From NCBI GenBank assembly GCA_021790955.1, contig JAJYFI010000014.1, positions 1-12,448 of the forward strand: 12,448 nt of DNA, read 5' to 3'. Below the pieces are notes generated by a model, which worked only from the letters and a program-made list of their open reading frames with translations, was not told the DNA's origin and did no database searches. Origin of the DNA: a bacterium. GTDB taxonomy: Bacteria > Elusimicrobiota > Elusimicrobia > UBA1565 > UBA9628. The translations under genes were made by a program, and so were the position numbers. This document shows positions 6,197-12,448 of this stretch, piece by piece (the stretch's first letter is position 1; the number at the start of each line of letters is the position of its first letter).

Positions 6197-8259
6197 CGCA
6201 GGCCGAACTCGACGCTCTCTGCGTCAACACGCTGCGCTTCCTCTCGGTCGACATGATCGAAAAGGCCCGCTCCGGGCATCCGGGGCTGCCGATGGGCGCC
6301 GCGCCGGCGGCCTACGTCCTTTGGACCCGCTTCCTGCGCCACAACCCCCGCAATCCATCCTGGTGGGATCGGGACCGCTTCGTCCTGTCCGCGGGGCACG
6401 GATCGGCGCTGCTCTACGCCCTGCTCCATCTCACGGGCTACGACCTTCCTCTGGCGCAGCTCCAAAGCTTCCGCCAATGGGGGAGCTTGACCCCGGGACA
6501 TCCCGAAAGCCACCTGACGCCGGGCGTCGAGGCGTCGACGGGGCCGCTCGGCCAGGGTTTGGGCAACGCGGTGGGCATGGCGATCGCCGAGTCGCATCTC
6601 GCGGCGCGCTACAACCGTCCCGGCCACGATCTCTTCCGGCATTTTACCTACGTCCTGGCCGGCGACGGCGACATGATGGAGGGAATCCAAAGCGAGGCGG
6701 CGTCCTTGGCCGGGCATTTGAGGCTCGGGCGGCTCATCGTCCTCTACGACGACAACAGCGTGACGCTCTCGGCGTCGACCTCCATCGCCTTCACGGAGGA
6801 CGTCGGCGCGCGATTCCGCGCCTGCGGCTGGCATACCCAACGGGTGGAAGACGGAAACGACCTGGGAGCGATCGAGAACGCCATCCGGTCGGCTCAGGAG
6901 GCCGCCGACCGTCCTTCCTTGATCTCGGTTCGGACCATCCTGGGTTACGGGGCTCCCGGCCTGCAAGGCACCTTTGAGGCGCACGGCAGCCCCTTGGGCC
7001 CCGATGAGACGCTGAAAGCCAAGAAGAATCTTGGATGGCCTGAGCGGCCTTCCTTTTATATCCCCCAGGAGGCGCTGGCTCGATTCCGCGAGGCGACGGC
7101 GCGAGGCGAGGAGCTGGAAAGGGCCTGGCGGCGTCGGTTCGAATCCTTTGAGGCCGAATTTCCCGAGCTGGCGCGGGAGCTGCGCCGGCGCTGGCGCGGG
7201 GAGCTGCCGGCGGGATGGGACGCCAAGCTGCCGGCGTTTCCGGCCGACCCCAAGGGACCGGCCACGCGCCAAGCCTCCGGCGCCGTTCTGCAGGAAATCG
7301 CGAAGGCCCTCCCCGAGCTTCTCGGCGGCTCGGCGGACCTCAATCCCTCGACGCACACGGCCCTTAAAGACGGCGGCGACCTCGAAAGCCCGGAGCGAAC
7401 CCCGGACGGAGTCCAGGGAAGGGCCGGCGGGAGCTGGTCCTACGCGGGCCGCAACATCCATTTCGGCGTGCGCGAGCACGCCATGGCGGCCGCGGTCAAC
7501 GGACTGGCCTACCACGGCGGCTTCATCCCCTTCGGGTCGACTTTCCTCGTCTTCTCGGACTACATGCGGCCGTCCATCCGGCTGGCCGCCCTGGCCAAGA
7601 TTCCTTCGATCTTCGTTTTCACCCACGACAGCGTCGCGGTCGGGGAAGACGGCCCGAGCCACGAGCCGGTCGAGCAGATGGCGTCCTTGCGGGCGATCCC
7701 GAACCTGCTCGTCATCCGCCCCTGCGACGCCAACGAGACGCGCTGGGCCTGGCAGACGGCTCTGAAGCAGCGCGGCCGGCCGACCTCGATCATTCTTTCC
7801 CGCCAGAGCGTCCCGACGCTCGACCGCATGCGCTATGCCTCGGCCGAACATCTCTCGCGCGGCGCCTACGTTCTCAACCCGGAGGCGGGCCAGCCCTTCG
7901 ACGTGCTCCTCATCGCGAGCGGATCCGAGGTCGGCCTGATCGTCGCTGCGGAACCGCTCCTCAACCAGGCGGGGGTGCGCGCTCGCCTCGTGTCGATGCC
8001 TTCCTGGCGTCTTTTCGAGGAGCAGACTCGGGACTACCGCGAAAGCGTGCTCCCCGAGAAGTTCGCGGCGCGCCTGGCGGTGGAGGCCGGTTCCCCCTTG
8101 GGCTGGGAGCGCTGGACGGGATCCTCCGCCGGCATCCTCGCTCTCGACTCCTTCGGGGCTTCCGCGCCTGGCGGGACGGTGATGAAGGGGCTTGGCTTCA
8201 CGGTCGAGCGCGTCGTCGAGAGCGCCCTGGCGATCGCGGGGCGAAGGACGGCCGCATGA
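6193..8259 (+). CDS. tkt: Transketolase
   Basis: Thiamine-diphosphate enzyme that moves two-carbon units between ketose and aldose phosphates (xylulose-5-phosphate with ribose-5-phosphate or erythrose-4-phosphate). 688 residues, full length compared with about 660-670 usual. The N-terminal diphosphate-binding domain has SGHPGLPMGAAP (27-38), SAGHGSALLYA (66-76), STGPLGQGLGNAVGMA (115-130) and the TPP motif beginning GDGDMMEG (157-164) and ending near Asn188. The central pyrimidine-binding domain has FGVREHAM (424-431) with catalytic Glu428, and HDSVAVGEDGPSHEPVEQ (478-495). A C-terminal transketolase domain follows to 688. It is the full two-domain enzyme, not split and not DXP synthase. GGGGAG at 6180-6185 is 7 bases before the ATG. 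It overlaps zwf and the fusion gene by 4 bases at each end. The whole gene lacks TTA, CTA and TCA codons. Confidence 0.97.
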   Translation: MTQAELDALCVNTLRFLSVDMIEKARSGHPGLPMGAAPAAYVLWTRFLRHNPRNPSWWDRDRFVLSAGHGSALLYALLHLTGYDLPLAQLQSFRQWGSLTPGHPESHLTPGVEASTGPLGQGLGNAVGMAIAESHLAARYNRPGHDLFRHFTYVLAGDGDMMEGIQSEAASLAGHLRLGRLIVLYDDNSVTLSASTSIAFTEDVGARFRACGWHTQRVEDGNDLGAIENAIRSAQEAADRPSLISVRTILGYGAPGLQGTFEAHGSPLGPDETLKAKKNLGWPERPSFYIPQEALARFREATARGEELERAWRRRFESFEAEFPELARELRRRWRGELPAGWDAKLPAFPADPKGPATRQASGAVLQEIAKALPELLGGSADLNPSTHTALKDGGDLESPERTPDGVQGRAGGSWSYAGRNIHFGVREHAMAAAVNGLAYHGGFIPFGSTFLVFSDYMRPSIRLAALAKIPSIFVFTHDSVAVGEDGPSHEPVEQMASLRAIPNLLVIRPCDANETRWAWQTALKQRGRPTSIILSRQSVPTLDRMRYASAEHLSRGAYVLNPEAGQPFDVLLIASGSEVGLIVAAEPLLNQAGVRARLVSMPSWRLFEEQTRDYRESVLPEKFAARLAVEAGSPLGWERWTGSSAGILALDSFGASAPGGTVMKGLGFTVERVVESALAIAGRRTAA

Positions 8260-11111
8260 AGATCGCAGAACTCAACGGAAAATACCGCCAGTCCGTGTGG
8301 CTCGATTACATCCGCCGCCGCCTGCTTGAAAGCGGGGAATTCGCCCGCCTTGTCGCGCAGGACGGCATCACCGGCGTCACGTCGAACCCGTCTATCTTGG
8401 AGAAGGCCATCGCGGGCAGCACCGACTACGACGACGATCTCAAGGGATTCGAAAAGCGAGGCGACCACGCGGCGGCCGAGATCTACGAGCACTTGGCGAT
8501 CGCCGACATCCGGCGGGCGGCGGACATCCTGCGCCCTGTCTATGACGCCGCGGACGGGAGGGACGGCTTCGTGAGCATGGAGGTCTCCCCCTACTTGGCG
8601 AGCGACACGACCCAAACGCTCGCCGAGGCCCGACGCCTCTGGAAGGCCGTCGGCCGGGAAAATCTCATGATCAAGGTTCCGGCCACGCCCGAAGGGCTCC
8701 CCGCCATCCGGGCGCTCATCGCCGAGGGGATCAACGTCAACGTCACGCTTTTGTTCTCCCGCGACGTCTACCGGAAGGTCGCGGGCGCCTACATGGACGG
8801 CCTTGAAGACCGGGTGAGGGGCGGGGGAAGCCTTGGAAGGCTCGCGAGCGTGGCGAGCTTCTTCGTCAGCCGCATCGATACCGCCGTCGGCAAGATCCTC
8901 GAGGAACGCATGGCGCGGGCGACTTCGGCCGAGAAGAAGTCCCTGGAGTCCCTCGCCGGGAAAGCCGCCATCGCGAACGCGAAGCTGGCTTACCAGGACT
9001 GGAAGGAGCTTGGCGCCGGCGCGCGCTGGCGGTCTCTGGAAAAGCAGGGCGCCCGTCCCCAGAGGCTCCTTTGGGCGAGCACGAGCGCCAAGGATCCGCG
9101 GTTCCGGGACGTCGTCTACGTCGAGTCCCTGATCGGGCCGGACACGGTCGACACGATCCCGCCTGAGACCCTCGACGCCTTCCGCGACCACGGGGAAGGG
9201 GCGAACCGCCTGGAATCGGGCCTTGAAGAGGCGCGCGGGACGTTGCGGGCTCTTGAGGGGCTGGGGATTTCCATGGAGGACGTGACGCGGCGTCTGCTGG
9301 GGGAAGGGGTTCGGGCGTTCTCCTCCTCCTTCGACGAGTTGATGGCCTCGATCGAAAGGAGGCGCGACGACGTCCTTAAGTCCGCCCTGGACCGGATGAC
9401 GATGAGGCTGCCGAAAGCTCTCGAAAGCCGGGTTCGGGAGGTCCTGGAGGATTGGCGGTCGGGGGGGAAGGTCCGCCGTCTTTGGGCGCGCGACGCCGCC
9501 CTCTGGACCGGCCACGACGAGGCGAAATGGCTTGACTGGCTCGGCATCCCCGGCAAGGAGGAGTCGGCGGGGGCCGATCTCGCGGGATTCGCGGATCAGG
9601 TCAAGGCCCGCGGCTTCGGTCATGCCGTGGTTTTGGGCATGGGCGGATCGAGCCTCTGCCCCGAGGTCCTTTCCCGGGTTTTCACATCCGCGGCGGGCTT
9701 CCCGCGTCTGCTCGTCCTCGACTCGACCGATCCCGCCCAGATCCGGTCCCTGGAGGCCCGTATCGACCTGGGGAAGACCCTTTTCATCGTCTCCAGCAAG
9801 TCCGGCACGACGCTCGAGCCCAATATCCTGATGGATTATTTCCTCGACCGCGTCTCTTCGGCGATCGGACGGGCGGAGGCGCCCTCGCGTTTCATCGCGG
9901 TCACCGATCCCGGATCCGCCCTCGAGCGGACGGCCCAGTCTCGCGGCTTTTGGCGGATTTTTCCCGGGGAGCCGGGAATCGGCGGCCGCTACTCCGCCAT
10001 GTCGCACTTCGGGATGGTGCCCGCGGCCGTCATGGGCTTGGACGTGGCCGGCTTTCTTGATCGCGCCGCGCGGATGGTCCACGCCTGCGCCTCGTGCGTG
10101 CCTCCGCGGGAAAACCCCGGAGTTCTTCTGGGGGCTATCCTGGGCTGCGCGGCCCTCGCGGGCATGGATAAGGCGACGATCGTCGCCTCTCCGGCGATCG
10201 CGCCGCTGGGGGCTTGGCTCGAGCAGCTCCTGGCGGAATCGAGCGGCAAGGACGGCAAGGGCCTCATCCCGGTCGACGCCGAGCCGTTTCCCGCCTCCCC
10301 GGAGCGCTACGGCGACGACCGCCTCTTCGTCTACGTGCGCGCGGATCAAGCGCCGGCTTCCGAGCAGGAAAAGTTCGTCGCGGCGCTGGAGGCGGCCGGC
10401 CGGCCGGTCGTGCGCATCTCGGTGGCGGAGGCCCTGGATGTGGGGCAGGAATTTTTCCGCTGGGAGATCGCCGCCGCCGCCGCCTGCGCGATCCTGGGCG
10501 TCAACGCTTTTAACCAGCCCGACGTCGAGGCCAGCAAGGTGCGCGCCAGGGATTTGACGGACGCCTTCGAAAAATCGGGATCTCTGCCGGCGGAAACTCG
10601 CTTTGCCGCGGAGGGAGCGCTGTCGCTTTTCGCCGCCGAGGGGCATCGCGCGGCCCTTGAGCGGGCGGCGGGAGGGCGCGGGGACTTGGCGGCCGTCCTG
10701 GCGGCGCATGTGAGCCTCCTGCGGCCCGGAGATTATCTGGGGCTGCTCGCCTACATGGAGCGAAGTCCCGAAAACGAGCGCCGGCTCCAGGAGATCCGGC
10801 GTCTCGTTGTCGAGCGCCTCGGCTCGGCCACCTGCCTCGGTTTCGGCCCCCGATTCCTGCATTCGACGGGGCAGGCTTATAAAGGAGGGCCCAACAGCGG
10901 CGTTTTCCTCGAGCTGACCTGCGACGATCCTTCCGACCTCGCTATCCCGGGCCGGCGGCTGAGCTTCGGCGTCGTGAAGGCGGCGCAGGCGCGAGGAGAC
11001 TTCGATGTCCTGGCCTTGAAAGGGCGCCGGGCCCTGCGGGTGCATTTGGGCGCGGACGTCTCCCGGGGGCTTGAGGAGCTGACTCGGGCGATCGAGCGGG
11101 CTTTGTGGTAG
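8256..11111 (+). CDS. Fused transaldolase/glucose-6-phosphate isomerase
   Basis: Single 951-residue polypeptide with two enzymes. Residues 1 to about 370 are transaldolase: GITGVTSNPSILEKAI (37-52), SMEVSPYLASDT (107-118), and LMIKVPAT (137-144), where Lys140 should form the Schiff base, followed by GINVNVTLLFS (158-168). Residues from about 380 are a glucose-6-phosphate isomerase with sugar-phosphate-binding motifs GMGGSSLCPE (461-470), SSKSGTTLEPN (513-523) and GGRYSAMSHFGMVP (576-589), then NQPDVEASK (753-761) and a conserved C-terminal HSTGQAYKGGPNSGVF (869-884). Such fusions are known in several bacteria, so this is not a sequencing join. The isomerase converts fructose-6-phosphate, the product of the transaldolase half and of transketolase, to glucose-6-phosphate, closing the cycle back to Zwf. 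GAAGGA at 8243-8248 is 7 bases before the ATG, which overlaps the tkt stop. The HAD gene begins on the base after its TAG stop. Confidence 0.96.
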   Translation: MKIAELNGKYRQSVWLDYIRRRLLESGEFARLVAQDGITGVTSNPSILEKAIAGSTDYDDDLKGFEKRGDHAAAEIYEHLAIADIRRAADILRPVYDAADGRDGFVSMEVSPYLASDTTQTLAEARRLWKAVGRENLMIKVPATPEGLPAIRALIAEGINVNVTLLFSRDVYRKVAGAYMDGLEDRVRGGGSLGRLASVASFFVSRIDTAVGKILEERMARATSAEKKSLESLAGKAAIANAKLAYQDWKELGAGARWRSLEKQGARPQRLLWASTSAKDPRFRDVVYVESLIGPDTVDTIPPETLDAFRDHGEGANRLESGLEEARGTLRALEGLGISMEDVTRRLLGEGVRAFSSSFDELMASIERRRDDVLKSALDRMTMRLPKALESRVREVLEDWRSGGKVRRLWARDAALWTGHDEAKWLDWLGIPGKEESAGADLAGFADQVKARGFGHAVVLGMGGSSLCPEVLSRVFTSAAGFPRLLVLDSTDPAQIRSLEARIDLGKTLFIVSSKSGTTLEPNILMDYFLDRVSSAIGRAEAPSRFIAVTDPGSALERTAQSRGFWRIFPGEPGIGGRYSAMSHFGMVPAAVMGLDVAGFLDRAARMVHACASCVPPRENPGVLLGAILGCAALAGMDKATIVASPAIAPLGAWLEQLLAESSGKDGKGLIPVDAEPFPASPERYGDDRLFVYVRADQAPASEQEKFVAALEAAGRPVVRISVAEALDVGQEFFRWEIAAAAACAILGVNAFNQPDVEASKVRARDLTDAFEKSGSLPAETRFAAEGALSLFAAEGHRAALERAAGGRGDLAAVLAAHVSLLRPGDYLGLLAYMERSPENERRLQEIRRLVVERLGSATCLGFGPRFLHSTGQAYKGGPNSGVFLELTCDDPSDLAIPGRRLSFGVVKAAQARGDFDVLALKGRRALRVHLGADVSRGLEELTRAIERALW

Positions 11112-11795
11112 ATGGTGCGAGGGCCCCGGCGGGCGCCGGTCGTCTTTCTGCTCGACGTCGACAACACCTTGCTCGACAACGACCGCGTCACGGAAGACCT
11201 CCGAGCGCATTTGACGCGCGACTTCGGGGCCGAGAGGCAGGGGCGCTATTGGGCGATCTTCGAGAAGCGCCGCTCGGAATTGGGCTACGCCGATTACCTC
11301 GGCGCCCTGCAGGCCTATCGGGCGGAGAACCCCCGCGACCCCCACATGCTTCGCATGTCCTCGTATCTTCTCGATTATCCCTTCGCCGAGCGCCTGTTTC
11401 CCGGGGCGCTCGACGTGATCCGGCGCCTATCCGCGCGAGGCCCCGCCGTCATTCTTTCGGACGGCGACGCCGTCTTCCAGCCTCGCAAGGTCGAGCGTTC
11501 GGGCCTCCATGACGCCGTCCATGGCCGGGTCCTGATCTACATTCACAAGGAGAAGGAGCTCGACGACGTCGAGAGCCGCTTCCCGGCGCGGCGCTACGTG
11601 CTCGTCGACGACAAGCTGCGCATCCTGGCGGCCGCCAAAACGTTCTGGGGGCCGCGCTTGACGAGCGTCTTCGTGCGGCAAGGGCATTACGCGCGCGATC
11701 CCGCGACGATCGCCTCCTATCCGCCGGCGGACGTGGCTGTCGAGCGCGTCGGAGACCTGCTTGATCGCGAACTCGCTTTTTTGATGAGGGGATAG
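11112..11795 (+). CDS. HAD-superfamily hydrolase, probable phosphatase of unknown substrate
   Basis: 227-residue haloacid-dehalogenase-type hydrolase. Motif I is FLLDVDNTLLDND (12-24), with nucleophile Asp15 and acid/base Asp17. Motif II is ILSDGD (114-119). The motif III lysine is probably in IHKEKE (144-149), and motif IV is VLVDDK (163-168), with magnesium-binding aspartates. An alpha-helical cap of roughly 25-95 lies after motif I, as in C1-type members. All catalytic residues are present, so it should be an active Mg-dependent phosphatase. I do not recognise a characterised member and cannot name the substrate. The ATG directly follows the stop of the transaldolase/isomerase gene without a strong Shine-Dalgarno, so translation probably depends on coupling. 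Being last in a pentose phosphate operon suggests a sugar-phosphate or damaged-metabolite substrate; this is inference. It has an in-frame CTA codon (Leu106), a codon absent from the four genes upstream. Its 3' end overlaps the convergent gene by 79 bases. Confidence 0.9.
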   Translation: MVRGPRRAPVVFLLDVDNTLLDNDRVTEDLRAHLTRDFGAERQGRYWAIFEKRRSELGYADYLGALQAYRAENPRDPHMLRMSSYLLDYPFAERLFPGALDVIRRLSARGPAVILSDGDAVFQPRKVERSGLHDAVHGRVLIYIHKEKELDDVESRFPARRYVLVDDKLRILAAAKTFWGPRLTSVFVRQGHYARDPATIASYPPADVAVERVGDLLDRELAFLMRG

Positions 11796-12379
11796 ACGTA
11801 ATCGATGGATACGAAATGCGGGCCCGTCAAGGGAGGAGGGAGGAGCACTCCCATGTCCGCGGTGAGAAAAACAGCGCCTTTGGGCTTATTTTCGGCCAGC
11901 CATTTTTTGTAGGCGGCCTTGGCCGCGGCCATGCTCGGAAATCCGTCGCGATAGTAGCGGCGGATGGGCTGGAGCCGGTATCCCGGCTCCGCACCATAAA
12001 CGAGCCGGAAGGCGTATTCCCAGGGTCTTGCAGGGACGAAGCCCAAAACCTTGCCGCCGGGCCCCTTCTTTTTCTCGAACTGCTTAAAGGTTGGCATTTT
12101 GAAGACTTGGGCTTCGAAGATCATGTAATGGGCGACCTCCAACGCGCTGAGCATGCGTCGCATCGTGAGCAGGGAATCCGCCTTATTATGCACTTCCCGG
12201 CTGAGGTAAAGCGCGCCGACGTCGCCTGGCCTCATGCGACGGTGGATCTCAAAGTCGGCCGCGCGCGCGGCGCTCGCGGAGCCGATGAATATGCCCGCGA
12301 TTGCAAGCGTCGCCAAGAGCAGGGACTGCCCGGGTAATTGTCGTGTGTTCATTGTCCTGTCCAGTTCAAATCGAAACAT
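11717..12379 (-). CDS. Exported protein of unknown function
   Basis: I do not recognise this 220-residue protein. It starts with a signal peptide: a basic n-region, a hydrophobic stretch LLLATLAIAGIFIG (20-33) and SASAARA-AD, giving likely cleavage after Ala40. No lipobox cysteine is seen. The mature part is basic, with tyrosine- and aromatic-rich segments (VPARPWEYAFRLVYG, 115-129; IRRYYRDGFPSM, 139-150), a lysine-rich patch around 99-110, and a stretch 150-178 with AAKAAYKKWL. No catalytic motif is evident. The start at 12379 has GGAG 7 bases upstream; a second ATG at 12352 would give a more compact signal peptide but lacks a well-spaced ribosome site. The last 25 codons overlap the HAD gene antisense and encode a Ser/Arg/Thr-rich tail from about residue 202 that looks like read-through of the opposite gene. 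A 3' frameshift or natural extension is possible. The opposite-strand frame at 11816-12337 lacks any such signal. Confidence 0.65.
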   Translation of the reverse strand: MFRFELDRTMNTRQLPGQSLLLATLAIAGIFIGSASAARAADFEIHRRMRPGDVGALYLSREVHNKADSLLTMRRMLSALEVAHYMIFEAQVFKMPTFKQFEKKKGPGGKVLGFVPARPWEYAFRLVYGAEPGYRLQPIRRYYRDGFPSMAAAKAAYKKWLAENKPKGAVFLTADMGVLLPPPLTGPHFVSIDYVYPLIKKASSRSSRSPTRSTATSAGG

Positions 12380-12386
12380 TTGACAG

Positions 12387-12390
12387 CTCC
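12387..12390 (-). promoter_or_regulatory. Ribosome binding site of the exported-protein gene
   Basis: GGAG on the minus strand, 7 bases before the ATG at 12379. It favours this start over the internal ATG at 12352, whose nearest AGGA is only 2 bases away. Confidence 0.5.
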
Positions 12391-12415
12391 GATCTGTTGA
12401 CGGTTCTCGTCTCCG

Positions 12416-12434
12416 ACGGCCCCAATGGGGCCGT
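12416..12434. repeat. Perfect GC-rich inverted repeat (hairpin)
   Basis: ACGGCCCC and GGGGCCGT flank a central AAT, forming an 8-bp perfect stem with a 3-base loop, about 36 bases upstream of the exported-protein start. No T run follows on either strand, so it is not a canonical intrinsic terminator. It could be a transcript-end stem of a gene beyond the right edge, or an operator. Confidence 0.55.
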
Positions 12435-12448
12435 GTCCCACTCTTCGT

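Noticed and set aside
4760..7851. Long antisense frames over zwf (4760-6160) and tkt (6145-7851)
   Set aside because: Same in-register complement effect; no ribosome site or domain evidence, and the sense genes are full length with catalytic motifs.
8034..11345. 1103-codon antisense open frame across tkt, tal-pgi and the HAD gene
   Set aside because: It is the exact in-register complement of the fusion and HAD codons and is open only because the sense strand avoids TTA, CTA and TCA. The product has no recognisable domain and the sense genes are unmistakable.
11816..12337. Plus-strand frame opposite the exported-protein gene
   Set aside because: No good ribosome site and no protein signal, whereas the minus strand encodes a convincing signal peptide.
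12380..12385. TTGACA as a plus-strand -35 box
   Set aside because: No -10-like sequence 16-18 bases downstream and no plus-strand gene follows in the window.

Overview
The window is a GC-rich stretch (about two thirds G+C by eye, apart from one short AT-rich island) of a bacterial chromosome. It holds seven protein genes and no RNA genes, mobile elements or CRISPR arrays that I can see. A Mur-family ligase implies a peptidoglycan-making bacterium, and an exported protein with a classical signal peptide fits a free-living, possibly Gram-negative, environmental lineage. I cannot place the organism further from the sequence alone.

Layout. Positions 1-3672 (minus strand) carry a family-15 glycoside hydrolase (glucoamylase/glucodextranase type) followed 32 bases downstream by a divergent MurC/Mpl-like ligase that runs off the left edge. 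Positions 3673-3782 form an AT-rich intergenic island from which transcription must diverge. Positions 3783-11795 (plus strand) are a tightly packed operon: gnd (6-phosphogluconate dehydrogenase), zwf (glucose-6-phosphate dehydrogenase), tkt (transketolase), a fused transaldolase/glucose-6-phosphate isomerase, and a HAD-superfamily hydrolase. The first four genes are joined by three identical 4-base ATGA stop/start overlaps, and the HAD gene starts on the base after the fusion gene's stop. A convergent minus-strand gene at the right end (11717-12379) encodes an exported protein I do not recognise. Its last 25 codons overlap the 3' end of the HAD gene. A perfect hairpin lies upstream of it near the right edge.

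How the genes fit together. Zwf and Gnd oxidise glucose-6-phosphate to ribulose-5-phosphate. Transketolase and transaldolase rearrange pentose phosphates to fructose-6-phosphate, and the isomerase half of the fusion returns this to glucose-6-phosphate. The operon therefore holds most of a cyclic oxidative pentose phosphate pathway. Missing from the window are 6-phosphogluconolactonase, ribose-5-phosphate isomerase, ribulose-5-phosphate epimerase and a glucokinase. The divergent GH15 enzyme has no signal peptide and would release glucose from alpha-glucans or oligosaccharides inside the cell, plausibly feeding the pathway.

Most of this is ordinary central metabolism. The points most worth a second look are the uncharacterised HAD hydrolase built into the operon, possible non-canonical cofactor preference of Zwf and Gnd, the divergent Mur ligase, the start of the GH15 gene, and the unrecognised exported protein. 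I do not see convincing evidence of a wholly new system.
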